NCBI RefSeq assembly: GCF_008124605.1
Contig: NZ_VRYN01000001.1
Span: forward strand, 422,772-486,771
Length of the DNA stretch: 64,000 nucleotides
Direction of reading: 5' to 3'
Source: Halobacterium salinarum DSM 3754
Lineage (GTDB): Archaea > Halobacteriota > Halobacteria > Halobacteriales > Halobacteriaceae
Part shown: positions 1 through 7,960 of the stretch, piece by piece
How positions within the stretch are numbered: the first letter of the stretch is position 1
Layout: each line of letters begins with the position of its first letter
The notes under the pieces: generated by a model
Databases searched by the model: none
Told to the model about the DNA's origin: nothing
The model's input: the letters and a program-made list of their open reading frames with translations, nothing else
Position numbers and translations under genes: made by a program

Positions 1-410
1 GTCGATGGAGTCGTCGTACTGGTTGAGCGTGCGCAGGCGCGCAACCACGTCGTGGAGGGTGTCGCCGTCGACGGGCTTCTGGATGTACTCGTCGAAGGGC
101 ATCTCGACGATGTCGAAGTCGGGGTCGATGCCGGTCACCATCGCCACGCGGATGTCCAGGGCGCGCTCGCGGAGCGCGGCGAGCACTTCGTCGCCGGTCA
201 TGGTGGGCATCTGGCGGTCCAGCAGCGCGACCGAAACGTCGTCGTCGGCGGCCTCCAGTGCGGCCGCTCCGCTGGTGGCTGTGCGGACCTCGTAGTCGTC
301 TTCGAGCCAGAGCGCGAAGGCTTCGGCGACGCGTGGTTCGTCGTCGACAACGAGGACGACGGGCTCGGTCGAGCGCATCTCGGACTGGTCGGGGTGTGTC
401 TCGGTCATTG
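1..410 (-). CDS. Response regulator receiver protein, HalX-like (C-terminus cut by window edge)
   Basis: 136 residues are visible and the frame stays open at the window edge. The receiver domain shows the acidic pair Asp22-Asp23, the phosphoacceptor Asp64 in the motif ALLDRQMP, Thr92 and the conserved Lys111 in IQKPVDG, so the phosphorylation site is intact. The short helical stretch after residue 112 fits the HalX domain that follows haloarchaeal receivers. The ATG overlaps the stop of the upstream histidine kinase, so the two are translationally coupled and probably form one phosphorelay. The output is unknown because the C-terminus is missing; the HalX assignment is inference. Confidence 0.85.
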
Positions 411-1925
411 TGTGTGGATCGTGAATCGCGCGCCGCCGCTGTCGCTGGTGGTTGCGTCGATCGTCCAGCCGTGTGCGGTGGCGATGTCGCGGACGATGCT
501 GAGGCCGAAGCCGGTGCCGTCGGTGTCGGTCGTGTATCCGTAGTCGAACAGCTGTGCGGTGTCGGTGTCACCGAAGCCGTCGCCGTCGTCGGCGACGAAG
601 AACCCGCCGCTGTCAGCGCCGGTGAGCGCGCCGACCGTGACCGTGACGTCGTCGCCGCCGTGTGCGACGGCGTTCCCGAAGAGGTTCTCGAAGAGCGTGC
701 GCAGGCGCTCGGGGTCGGCGTTGAGCGTCGGCAGATCCGGGGCCGTCGACAGTGACGCGGTGGGTGCGCCGGCCGTCGACCACGCGTCGGCGGCGACCGA
801 CGCGACGGGGACGGGCTCGGTTTCGCCGACCGTCTGGCCGTGTTTCGCGAGCGTGAGCACGTCCGCGATGAGCGCGTCCATGCGGTCGAGGGCGGCGGTG
901 AGATCCGTCAGCGCGTCGTCGTCGCCGGCCTTTGCGAGTGCGACCGTGGCGCGGGCGGTCTGGAGTGGGTCCCGGAGGTCGTGGGAGACGATGCTGGCGA
1001 ACCGTTCGAGCTGTTCGTTCTGCCGTTCGCGTTCGGCTTCGCGCGTGGCGCGTTCGAGTGCGGCTTGGGTGTTCGCGGCGAGCAGTTCGATGAGGCGGCT
1101 GGTGTGGTCGTCGAACGCCACGTCGTCGGTGTCCCCGACGAGGAGGACGCCGTGCTCGCCGAGCGGGGCGGCGTACTCGGCGATCATGGGGCCGTCGGGG
1201 TCGTGGACGGGGGTGGTGGCGTCCGCGTCGGCGTGGTAGACCGCCGAGTCGTTGGTCTCGAAGGCATGCCAGGCGAGCGAGCCCGCTGAGAGGGCGGGTG
1301 GGTCCGCGAACAGCGCCGCCGCGGCGTCGCTTTGCGCGACCGGTCGGAGCACGCCGGTGGCGTCGTCACACCGGTACAGGGACGCCACCGGGAAGCCGAT
1401 GATGTCGACGGCGGCTCCGACCACGTGGTCGCCGATGGCACCGGGGGTGCGGGCCTGCATGAGGGTGTGCGTGATGTCTTGGAGCGATTCGAGCGTGGCT
1501 GCGTAGGCTTTCTGGCGGGAGACGTCGCGCATGATCCCGGAGAAGGCGCGGACCCCGTTGTGGACGTGTTCTTCGAACGTGATGGACAGCTGGATCTCGT
1601 GGCCGTCGGCATGCTGGCCGGGCATTTCGATGGCGTTCCAGTCGAGTCGGCGATCCCCCGTTTCGAGGTAGTGGTCGACGGCGTCGAAGTGGGCGTCGTG
1701 GAACCGCGGTGGCATGATGGTCGTGAGCGAGTCCCCGATCAGGTCGTCGGGGCGGTAGCCGAGGACGCGGTGGACGCCCTGGTTGGCGTACCGGATGGTG
1801 CTGTCGTCGTCGATGGTGACGATCGCGTCCGAGCCGTGTTCGACCAGCGAGCGAAAAAACCCGGCGTCGTCGACGAGCGCGTCGAGACCGGTATCAGTGT
1901 CGGCGGACGGCCCGGGGGCGGCCAT
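405..1925 (-). CDS. PAS/GAF sensor histidine kinase
   Basis: 506 residues. A PAS domain (about 22-140) with the typical YANQGVHRVLGY stretch is followed by a GAF-like domain (about 150-290), a DHp helix carrying the phospho-accepting His315 in SIVSHDLRDPLQ, and a HATPase_c domain with N-box (LFGNAVAHG) and G-box (DDGDGFGD). There are no membrane segments, so it is a cytoplasmic sensor. It phosphorylates itself and should pass the phosphate to the receiver protein encoded directly downstream with a 6-bp overlap. A TATA-like element 25-32 bp upstream supports this ATG and leaderless transcription. The signal sensed cannot be read from sequence. Confidence 0.93.
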   Translation of the reverse strand: MAAPGPSADTDTGLDALVDDAGFFRSLVEHGSDAIVTIDDDSTIRYANQGVHRVLGYRPDDLIGDSLTTIMPPRFHDAHFDAVDHYLETGDRRLDWNAIEMPGQHADGHEIQLSITFEEHVHNGVRAFSGIMRDVSRQKAYAATLESLQDITHTLMQARTPGAIGDHVVGAAVDIIGFPVASLYRCDDATGVLRPVAQSDAAAALFADPPALSAGSLAWHAFETNDSAVYHADADATTPVHDPDGPMIAEYAAPLGEHGVLLVGDTDDVAFDDHTSRLIELLAANTQAALERATREAERERQNEQLERFASIVSHDLRDPLQTARATVALAKAGDDDALTDLTAALDRMDALIADVLTLAKHGQTVGETEPVPVASVAADAWSTAGAPTASLSTAPDLPTLNADPERLRTLFENLFGNAVAHGGDDVTVTVGALTGADSGGFFVADDGDGFGDTDTAQLFDYGYTTDTDGTGFGLSIVRDIATAHGWTIDATTSDSGGARFTIHTQ

Positions 1926-1949
1926 GGGTGGAGTGGGTGCTGGATGGTT

Positions 1950-1957
1950 GTAAAGTT
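1950..1957 (-). promoter_or_regulatory. TATA box of the histidine kinase/response regulator operon
   Basis: AACTTTAC on the minus strand lies 25-32 bp before the ATG at 1925. This is the usual distance for a leaderless haloarchaeal transcript. Confidence 0.55.
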
Positions 1958-2014
1958 ACGGACAGCGGTGCGTGTCGATGCAGTCGTCGCCAAAAGCGGG
2001 AGTGGGAGAGTGTT

Positions 2015-2048
2015 GGACGCGCGGGGGGAGGGAGGGGGTCGCGCGTCC
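2015..2048. repeat. Inverted repeat GGACGCGC/GCGCGTCC with G-rich loop
   Basis: GGACGCGC (2015-2022) and its exact reverse complement (2041-2048) flank an 18-nt loop made of G6-A-G3-A-G5-TC. More G runs lie just upstream, so the loop could fold as a quadruplex. The right arm shares 2041-2042 with the left arm of the repeat at 2034-2073. Confidence 0.6.
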
Positions 2049-2073
2049 GCTTGAATCCTACACTGCGACCCCC
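2034..2073. repeat. Inverted repeat GGGGGTCGC/GCGACCCCC
   Basis: A 9-bp perfect stem (2034-2042 with 2065-2073) encloses a 22-nt loop. It uses part of the G-rich loop of the 2015-2048 hairpin, so the two structures cannot form together. It could be a small RNA, a terminator or a DNA structure; no function is shown. Confidence 0.6.
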
Positions 2074-2278
2074 CATAAATCCACGTCAGACAGACGACAG
2101 CCCAGAGTCTGAAATACGCGAGATACGGGAAGACAGCCGCGTGAGAACGTCAGCAATCGGACTGGAAATACGAATAAATGTAACTAAACGTACGTCTTGG
2201 TGGGCGATCGTAATGTACAGCCACACCGGCGGCTAAACTGGCCACAACATGCATACAGCCGAACCCCCGACGCGGTGT

Positions 2279-3046
2279 ATGCATCGTCGCAGCTTCATCG
2301 GGGGAGTGAGCGCTGCCGGGCTGGGCATCCTGGGGGGATGTTCGGCTGCGGTGGGGACCGTCGCGCCGCCGGACGTGTCGAGCGACGCCTTGGACGCGGG
2401 CGGCTGGGAGCGTGCCGACCGCAGCGAAGAGACCGTGTTCTCGGAGTCGTACGGCCCGGTCGAGGTGGCGGGGAAGGCGGTCACGCTGACGTACCGGAAC
2501 GCCGAACTCGCGGCCGCCGTCGCCGAGGACACCGGTGGGCGGGTCGACGCCACGCTCGGCGTCTTCACCGCATCACACATCAACTTCGACCCGCCACTGA
2601 ACGACTTGCCGGGGAACGTCGGCCGCGCGGAAGTCCTCGACAAAACCACGGCACAGGCCCGCAGCCAGTTCCGCCGGCGCATGCGCGACCGCGGCGTGAC
2701 GAACATCACCGAGACCGGCGTGGAGACGCTGACGACCGCAACCGGTCAAGAGCCGGCGATGGCGACGTTCCAGGGCGACTACCGGGTCGGTGACATCGAG
2801 TACGAGACCGGCGGCGACACCGTCACCATCGACGCCGGAGGCATCGCGGTTGCTGGGGACCTCGCGGTGTGGAACGAGGGCGACGACGTCGTCGTTGCCG
2901 GGGGCGCGTACCCCGCACAGAACTACACCAAGACGGCGACCCGAGAGCTCTCGGACGCAATCACTATCACCATCGACATCGATCTGGGATTAACGCCCGC
3001 CGACTACCGGGCGAACGTGCGACAGCTGATGGCCACAACACAATGA
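2279..3046 (+). CDS. Tat-exported lipoprotein, DUF6517-like
   Basis: 255 residues from the ATG at 2279. The N-terminus has the twin-arginine motif MHRRSFIGG, a short hydrophobic stretch and a lipobox GILGGC, so the mature protein is probably folded, exported by Tat and lipid-anchored outside the membrane. The rest is acidic and beta-rich and resembles haloarchaeal DUF6517 proteins, whose role is unknown. An in-frame ATG at 2249 would add ten residues; I prefer 2279 because it places the RR motif at the extreme N-terminus. The stop overlaps the next ATG (ATGA), coupling it to the microprotein gene. Confidence 0.8.
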   Translation: MHRRSFIGGVSAAGLGILGGCSAAVGTVAPPDVSSDALDAGGWERADRSEETVFSESYGPVEVAGKAVTLTYRNAELAAAVAEDTGGRVDATLGVFTASHINFDPPLNDLPGNVGRAEVLDKTTAQARSQFRRRMRDRGVTNITETGVETLTTATGQEPAMATFQGDYRVGDIEYETGGDTVTIDAGGIAVAGDLAVWNEGDDVVVAGGAYPAQNYTKTATRELSDAITITIDIDLGLTPADYRANVRQLMATTQ

Positions 3047-3138
3047 CAGCCTGGCAGACCCTCTTCGAGCGCGGCGCCGACGCCGACGTATCGCGCGCTG
3101 ACATCCACGCGGAACTCGACGCACGCCGTGGCGAGTAA
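3043..3138 (+). CDS. 31-residue coupled microprotein
   Basis: A complete small frame, MTAWQTLFERG to RRGE. Its ATG overlaps the stop of the lipoprotein gene (ATGA) and its stop lies inside the start region of the next gene, which begins with GTG at 3128. The sequence is amphipathic and charged and looks like a single helix-loop-helix. I recall similar short W..(I/L)FERG proteins beside this PIN-like family in haloarchaea, but I could not check. Function unknown. Confidence 0.6.
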   Translation: MTAWQTLFERGADADVSRADIHAELDARRGE

Positions 3139-3601
3139 CCCCGACCCCGCGGCGGTCGCCGCCGACGCGGACGTGCTCGCCGCGGACGTGTTCGTCGACG
3201 GGCACGCGCGCGCCGCGCTGGACGTGGTGCGCGCCCACGACTGGGTGACACTGGTCGCCAGCACGCCCCTCTTGGACGACGCCCAGGCGGTGATCGCGGC
3301 CCTGGGTAGTGACGCGCTCGCGGCCGACTGGCGGGACCGCATCGCCGACCGCGTCACCACCGTCGAACACCCTGAGGGCGACCAGCCCGCGCTCGCGGCC
3401 GCCATGCGCGGCGGCGCCGCCCACGTGCTCACCCACGACGACGACCTCCAGTCGGCGGCCACCGGCGCGGCGCTCGCCGGCCGCGTCTCCGTGAGCGTGA
3501 AATCGCCGCGGGCGTTCGCCCGCCTGTTCGATCCGGCGTCGCTGTACCCGGTGGTCGTGGGCGGCGACTACCCCGGTCCCGACCGCGACCCACGCGCGTA
3601 G
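3128..3601 (+). CDS. PIN-like protein of unknown function (DUF7384-like)
   Basis: 157 residues from a GTG start that overlaps the microprotein frame by 11 bp. The motif VAADADVLAADVFV near the N-terminus and HVLTHDDDL near residue 103 give acidic residues spaced as in PIN-type nucleases, and the alternating alpha/beta pattern fits that fold. Nuclease activity is inference only. It is the last gene of the three-gene overlapping set and its stop lies 14 bp from the convergent rdgB stop. Confidence 0.7.
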   Translation: MASNPDPAAVAADADVLAADVFVDGHARAALDVVRAHDWVTLVASTPLLDDAQAVIAALGSDALAADWRDRIADRVTTVEHPEGDQPALAAAMRGGAAHVLTHDDDLQSAATGAALAGRVSVSVKSPRAFARLFDPASLYPVVVGGDYPGPDRDPRA

Positions 3602-3615
3602 TCCGCCCGCCCGGC

Positions 3616-4170
3616 TCAGTCCGCCCGCTCGGCGAGCCAGTCGGCGAACGTCGCGAGCGCGCGCCCGCGATGGCTGAGCGCGTTCTTCCGGTCCGTGGGC
3701 ATCTCCGCGAACGTCGTCCCGTCGTGTTCGAAGATCGGATCGTAACCGAAGCCGCCGTCGCCCCGCGGCGCAACCATCGTTCCCTGGACGGCCCCGGTGA
3801 ACGTCTCCACGGTGTCGCCGTCAGTGTACGCCACCACGCACCGGAACGCGGCGTGCCGGTCGTCGAGATCGCTGGCGAGTTCCCACACGCGCTCGATACC
3901 GAGCGTGTCCTCGACGTACGCCGAATACGGCCCGGGGAACCCCGACAGACCGCGCACGAACAGCCCCGCGTCGTCGACGATAACCGGGGTGTCGTCGTCG
4001 GTCTCCCGGTAGGCCTCTCGGGCGCCGTGCGTGGCGATCGCCGCCAGGTCATCGGACTGGAGTTCCGCGTAATCGTAGTCGAGTTGCTCAACCCGCCGGA
4101 GGCCGTCGAGGTAGGACGCGGCTTCCTGTACCTTCCCGCTGTTCGTCGTGACGAACCGGAGCGTAGACAT
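3616..4170 (-). CDS. rdgB: XTP/dITP pyrophosphatase (RdgB/HAM1 family)
   Basis: 184 residues, the normal length for the family. It hydrolyses non-canonical purine triphosphates (ITP, dITP, XTP) to monophosphates and so keeps them out of DNA and RNA. Family signatures are present in order: FVTTNSGKVQEA at the N-terminus, VDDAGLFVRGLSGFPGPYS around residues 68-87, GFGYDPIF and SHRGRAL near the C-terminus. The frame extends upstream, but the ATG at 4170 starts exactly at the conserved N-terminal motif. It ends the large minus-strand information-processing cluster. Confidence 0.95.
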   Translation of the reverse strand: MSTLRFVTTNSGKVQEAASYLDGLRRVEQLDYDYAELQSDDLAAIATHGAREAYRETDDDTPVIVDDAGLFVRGLSGFPGPYSAYVEDTLGIERVWELASDLDDRHAAFRCVVAYTDGDTVETFTGAVQGTMVAPRGDGGFGYDPIFEHDGTTFAEMPTDRKNALSHRGRALATFADWLAERAD

Positions 4171-4210
4171 GTACGCCAGCGGTGGGGCTGCGGGGAGAAG
4201 ATGGCGTCGG

Positions 4211-4492
4211 TTAGTCGTCGACCACGACTTCGACGGCGTCGTCGACGGCCGACTCGGCGTCCTCACTGGCGGCGTCGCTGCCCTGCTGTTGCCACAGCAG
4301 AACGCCCGCGACGCCGAGCACGATCCACGACCGCCAGTTCGCGAGGTTCAACGTGTACCCGATCCCGAACGGCTTCTCGACGAGCATGCCCTCGCCGGGC
4401 TGCCAGTACGCCGACAGCATCGCGGAGAGTTTCGGACGCTCGAAGTTGTACGGCACACCGAACAGGCTGCCGCTGGTGGGTTTCTCGACCAT
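4211..4492 (-). CDS. DUF5808-like small membrane protein
   Basis: 93 residues. The N-terminal half is soluble and has the motif SGSLFGVPYNFERP; one transmembrane segment (WIVLGVAGVLLW) follows near residues 56-68, and the tail is very acidic. The pattern matches haloarchaeal DUF5808 proteins of unknown role. It sits 48 bp behind Kae1-Bud32 and 40 bp ahead of rdgB, with a TATA-like stretch around 4515-4522, so it may have its own promoter. Confidence 0.75.
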   Translation of the reverse strand: MVEKPTSGSLFGVPYNFERPKLSAMLSAYWQPGEGMLVEKPFGIGYTLNLANWRSWIVLGVAGVLLWQQQGSDAASEDAESAVDDAVEVVVDD

Positions 4493-4540
4493 ACGCCGTC
4501 TTCGGCGGCGGCGGACATATCAGTTTGGGAGCGCCCCGGA

Positions 4541-6139
4541 CTACGCCGTCTCGGGGTCGTCCTGGTAACGCCCCCGGCCCTCGACGGCGCGCAGCTGGTC
4601 GAGCACGCGCCCGCTGGCGGCGGCCTCCTCGTAGGCGTCCTCGAAGGCCGCAACGAGAGCGTCGGCGTCGGCGGCGGTGCCGACGAGGCTCTGCTCGAAG
4701 ACGTGGCAGTCCATGGCGTAGTCCTCGACGGCGTCGGTGTAATACCCCAGCCCGAAGTCGATGAGGAACGTGCGCTCGGCGCCGACGCGCACGTTGCGCG
4801 TGGTCGGGTCGCCGTGCACGAACCCGCCGTCGTGGATGGTCGCGAGATGCCGGCCGACGGCGCGAACGCGGGCGGGCGAGAGCGCGTCCCGGAGGTCGGC
4901 GTCCCCGACGTGCTGGAGCGTGATCGTCGCCGCCGGCACGTCGACGTCGCGGACGAGCGGCGTCGGAACGCCCTGCCGGCGGGCGTCGCTGGTCAGTCTG
5001 GCCTCCAGGACGGTGCGGTCTCGGCGCAGGCGGTCGTCGAGGCGGTCGTGACGGTAGGCCTTCGGCGCGCGCTCCTTGATCACGGCGTCGTCGGCGAACG
5101 TGACGGTGGCTTCGGCGCCCTGGCGCACGGCGTCGGCCCCCGGGTCGCGTGCCGGCGACTCGGGGTCGCGCCACGTCACCGACACCTCGTCGGGGCGGAA
5201 CTGGGAGTTGATCGCGGAGTCGGCCACGGGGATCGTCGCCCCGGCGGCCGCCATCTTCGCGCCGAGCACCGCGATCATGCCCGCGTTGTCCCGCAGGAAC
5301 CGCGGCTCGGGCGCGTGAAACGACGCCCCGCGGGCCGCACACATCGCTTCGAGCATCCCCCGCAGCCGGTCGTTCTGGCCGACGCCGCCGCCCAACACGA
5401 GTTCGTCCCGGCCGGTGAGCGCGAGCGCGCGCTCCGCGACCTCGGTCAGCATCGCGAACATGGTCTCCTCCAACCCCCGGCAGACGTCGGCCACCGGCAC
5501 GCCGTCGTCGACGGCGTCTTTGGCGGCGCTCATGATCCCGGAAAACGAGAAGTCCATGCCCTTCACCACGTAGGGCAACGCGGTGTACTCGCCGTCCCGG
5601 GCGTGCGTTTCGACTTTCGGCCCGCCGGGGTGCTGCCAGCCGACGTGGCGCGTGAACTTGTCGATGGCGTTCCCGACGCCGGTGTCCATCGTCTCCCCGA
5701 GCACGCGATACCGGCCGTTGCGGTACGCCAACACGTGGGCGTTCGCGCCGCTTGCGTTCAGGCAGACGGGCTGCTGGAACCCAGACTGGTGGCGGCCGAT
5801 TTCGAGGTGCGCAACCATGTGGTTGACGCCCACGAGGGGTACGTCGAGAGCCTGGGCGAGCGCGCGCGCCGCCGATCCGACGATGCGCAGACACGGCCCC
5901 AGGCCCGGCCCGCGGGAGAACGCGACCGCGTCGATGTCGCCGTCGGCCGCCCCGAGCACCGTCTCGATGACTGCGGGGATCGCCTCCCGCATGTGTTCGG
6001 CGGCCTCGCGCGGATGAATGCCGCCGCTATCGGGCTGGTACGCGTCGGATTCGATGACGACAGAATCAGCAGCAGCGTCGGCGTCGTACAGCGCCGCGCT
6101 CGCACACCACGCTGTCCCTTCGACGCCGAGCACGCGCAT
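4541..6139 (-). CDS. kae1-bud32: Kae1-Bud32 fusion, tRNA threonylcarbamoyladenosine (t6A) biosynthesis
   Basis: 532 residues joining two KEOPS subunits. The Kae1 part (about 1-320) is an ASKHA-fold enzyme that transfers threonylcarbamoyl to A37 of ANN-decoding tRNAs; the metal ligands His107 and His111 sit in NHMVAHLEIG. The Bud32 part (about 340-532) is a small atypical kinase/ATPase with the catalytic loop FVHGDPTTRNVRV and the DFG-like FLIDFGLGYYT. The fusion is known from halophiles and several other archaea. The start lies 8 bp after the S27ae stop, so it is co-transcribed with ribosomal protein genes. Confidence 0.97.
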   Translation of the reverse strand: MRVLGVEGTAWCASAALYDADAAADSVVIESDAYQPDSGGIHPREAAEHMREAIPAVIETVLGAADGDIDAVAFSRGPGLGPCLRIVGSAARALAQALDVPLVGVNHMVAHLEIGRHQSGFQQPVCLNASGANAHVLAYRNGRYRVLGETMDTGVGNAIDKFTRHVGWQHPGGPKVETHARDGEYTALPYVVKGMDFSFSGIMSAAKDAVDDGVPVADVCRGLEETMFAMLTEVAERALALTGRDELVLGGGVGQNDRLRGMLEAMCAARGASFHAPEPRFLRDNAGMIAVLGAKMAAAGATIPVADSAINSQFRPDEVSVTWRDPESPARDPGADAVRQGAEATVTFADDAVIKERAPKAYRHDRLDDRLRRDRTVLEARLTSDARRQGVPTPLVRDVDVPAATITLQHVGDADLRDALSPARVRAVGRHLATIHDGGFVHGDPTTRNVRVGAERTFLIDFGLGYYTDAVEDYAMDCHVFEQSLVGTAADADALVAAFEDAYEEAAASGRVLDQLRAVEGRGRYQDDPETA

Positions 6140-6147
6140 CTATACCG

Positions 6148-6282
6148 TTACTCCCACTCGGTGTACCCGCAGCGCCCACACACCTGGCGGTCGTCGTGGG
6201 CCGCGAGGAACGTGTCCCCGCAGCGCGGGCACATCTCCTTGTCCGTCGTGCCGTCGTCGCTGTAGTAGTCACCGCGCGCCAT
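6148..6282 (-). CDS. rps27ae: 30S ribosomal protein S27ae
   Basis: 44 residues. A zinc ribbon with two CxxC pairs (CPRCGDTF and [10 protein letters not shown]) is the hallmark of archaeal S27ae, which lacks the ubiquitin fusion seen in eukaryotes. The start [11 protein letters not shown] is typical of haloarchaea. It lies 1 bp behind S24e and 8 bp ahead of Kae1-Bud32. Confidence 0.97.
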
Positions 6283-6283
6283 T

Positions 6284-6592
6284 TTACTCGGCCTCCTCGG
6301 CGTCGGCGTCGTCGGCGCCGATCTTGTTCCGTTCGAGCATGTGATCGTGTTCGACCTCGGCGGCCTGGGCCGGCGAGTCGTACACCTTCGCCCGGCCACG
6401 CGTCTTCCGCATGCCGAACTTCGTGTCGAGCTCGTGCACGACGACTTCCTCGGAGTCTTTGTCGAGCTTCGCCGCGAGACTGTCGCGCACGGACAGCCGC
6501 GACGGAGTGGCGTCGTCGTGCACGATCTTGAACTGGACGTCCGTCCGGTGAAGCAGGGGATTGTCCTCCTGCCCCAGAATCTCGATTTCCAT
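6284..6592 (-). CDS. rps24e: 30S ribosomal protein S24e
   Basis: 102 residues, the usual archaeal size. The start [18 protein letters not shown] and the segment [20 protein letters not shown] are characteristic, and the acidic C-terminal tail ([10 protein letters not shown]) is a halophilic extension. It begins a cluster with S27ae and Kae1-Bud32, with a TATA-like element 33-40 bp upstream in the gap to the dephospho-CoA kinase gene. Confidence 0.97.
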
Positions 6593-6624
6593 GGTCAGTT
6601 AACACGTACTTGCGCGGGAAATCT

Positions 6625-6632
6625 GTAAAAGC
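6625..6632 (-). promoter_or_regulatory. TATA box upstream of rps24e
   Basis: GCTTTTAC on the minus strand, 33-40 bp before the S24e ATG, within an AT-richer 55-bp gap. It implies a leader of roughly ten bases and a separate transcript for S24e, S27ae and Kae1-Bud32. Confidence 0.5.
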
Positions 6633-6647
6633 ATTTCGAACGCCGCA

Positions 6648-7190
6648 TCAGTCCACGAGTCGCCAGAACGCCGCCGTCGTCTCCAGGCGGTCGGCGCGCT
6701 CGCGCATCTCCGCGCGCCCCGCGTCGGTCACGGGCACCCGCACCATTCCCTCGCCGGGCTGGCCGTACACCACGGTGGCGTCGGCGGGCGCCGCCAGCAC
6801 CGCGGGGACAACAGCGAGGTCCTCCTCGCCGTCGACGGACACCACGGTGGCGTCGGCGTCCGCGATGGCGTCGACGAGCGCGCGCACCAGCGACACCGAC
6901 ACCGTCCCCGGCTCGCTGGCCACGGTGAGATCGGGCTCCGGGATCGCGTCCCGAACGGCGGGCCGAACGGCGTCACGCTCGGTGCGCCCGTCGACGACCG
7001 CCACGGCCGGCGTCTGCCCGGCATCGACGAGGTGGTACGTCACCACGTCACCGACCGCAATGATCGGGGGCGTGGCGTCCGCCAGCAGCGCCGCCGCGTC
7101 CGTGTACACGGGCCCGATGGGGGATTTGAACGCGTCCCGAGCGTCGGCCGGCAGCGTCGCCGCTGCGTCCGTCTCCGACACCGTCCTCAC
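6648..7190 (-). CDS. GTP-dependent dephospho-CoA kinase (DUF359 family)
   Basis: 180 residues. This archaeal enzyme phosphorylates dephospho-CoA with GTP, the last step of coenzyme A synthesis. Recognisable segments are PIGPVYTD, GDVVTYHL, VDGRTERD and NPAGT-like SEPGTVS, in family order. The GTG start overlaps the spt4 stop (GTGA), so translation is coupled to a transcription factor gene, a conserved euryarchaeal arrangement. I chose the GTG because no upstream start exists before the spt4 stop. Confidence 0.9.
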   Translation of the reverse strand: MRTVSETDAAATLPADARDAFKSPIGPVYTDAAALLADATPPIIAVGDVVTYHLVDAGQTPAVAVVDGRTERDAVRPAVRDAIPEPDLTVASEPGTVSVSLVRALVDAIADADATVVSVDGEEDLAVVPAVLAAPADATVVYGQPGEGMVRVPVTDAGRAEMRERADRLETTAAFWRLVD

Positions 7191-7384
7191 CGAACCTTCA
7201 GCGCGAACTCGCCGGCCTCATGCACTTCCATCTTGTCCGCGATCTCCGAGGTGTCGGGGTGGGTGATCACCACGTAGCCCGCCCAGTCCTCGGTGAGACT
7301 GTTCGACGAGCAGTACGGACACATCTCCTCGTCGGGCTCGACGATCCGGTGGCAGTCGTGGCACGCGAGGCGATTCGACGCCAT
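7187..7384 (-). CDS. spt4: Transcription elongation factor Spt4 (RpoE'')
   Basis: 65 residues. Four zinc-binding cysteines (Cys8, Cys11, Cys22, Cys25) form the N-terminal zinc finger, followed by DWAGYVVITHPDTSEIA, the conserved core. Spt4 pairs with Spt5 on RNA polymerase and increases processivity. Its ATG follows directly on the rpo7 stop and its stop overlaps the next start. Confidence 0.97.
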   Translation of the reverse strand: MASNRLACHDCHRIVEPDEEMCPYCSSNSLTEDWAGYVVITHPDTSEIADKMEVHEAGEFALKVR

Positions 7385-7957
7385 CTACTCGCCCTCGCTT
7401 GCCGCGTCGGCCTGCTCGCGGTCGGCCTGCAGCCAGCCGTGCTTTCCGAGGCCGGGCTGTTTCGCTGTCAGGCCGATCTTCGACTCCCGGGGGTTGCGCT
7501 CGTCGATGCTCTTCGTGACGATGCGCGCCCGCACCGAATCACCCGTTCCGAGCACCTGATTCGACTCCCGGGACGCCAGCTGCTGGTTCTCCTCGTCGAA
7601 CGCGAGGTATTCGTCGCTGATCTGGGAGACGTGCAACAGCCCGTCGACCGGGCCGATGCCGACGAACGCCCCGAAGCTGACGACTTCGACGACCTCGCCG
7701 TCGACGACCTCCTGCATCTCGGGTTCGAACGTCACCGCGTCGAACTCCGCCTCGTAGTAGACGCCCGGACGGTTCGGCAACACCGCGCCCTCACCGAGGT
7801 CGTGGACCTCAGTGACGGTGACGATGCTGCCGACGTCTTCGTCCATGCGTCCTTCGAGTTTGTCCTGTAGTAGCCGCTTCACCAGGTCCGGACCGACAGC
7901 CCCGAGATACTCGGGGGGGACCTCTATCGTGTCTTTCAGCCGTGCTCGCTTGTACAT
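7385..7957 (-). CDS. rpoE1: DNA-directed RNA polymerase subunit E' (Rpo7)
   Basis: 190 residues. The start MYKRARLKDTIEVPPEYLG opens the tip/RNP-like domain and the second half is an S1 RNA-binding fold (about 82-165, with SFGAFVGIGPVDGLLHVSQI). Rpo7 forms the stalk of RNA polymerase with Rpo4 and helps open complex formation and RNA binding. It is followed without a gap by spt4. Confidence 0.97.
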   Translation of the reverse strand: MYKRARLKDTIEVPPEYLGAVGPDLVKRLLQDKLEGRMDEDVGSIVTVTEVHDLGEGAVLPNRPGVYYEAEFDAVTFEPEMQEVVDGEVVEVVSFGAFVGIGPVDGLLHVSQISDEYLAFDEENQQLASRESNQVLGTGDSVRARIVTKSIDERNPRESKIGLTAKQPGLGKHGWLQADREQADAASEGE

Positions 7958-7960
7958 CTT

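Larger units (their letters stand above)
1926..2278. other. Intergenic region, 353 bp, between divergent genes
   Basis: No gene is supported here. It holds the kinase promoter (1950-1957), a G-rich tract and two competing inverted repeats (2015-2073), and an AT-richer stretch at about 2165-2190 that may carry a promoter for the lipoprotein gene. An alternative ATG for that gene lies at 2249. Confidence 0.6.

Noticed and set aside
4148-6265. Very long open frame on the plus strand (about 700 codons)
   Set aside because: It is antisense to Kae1-Bud32, S27ae and rdgB. High G+C leaves few stop codons in the opposite frames, and the product has Arg/Val/Gly/His-rich composition without domains.
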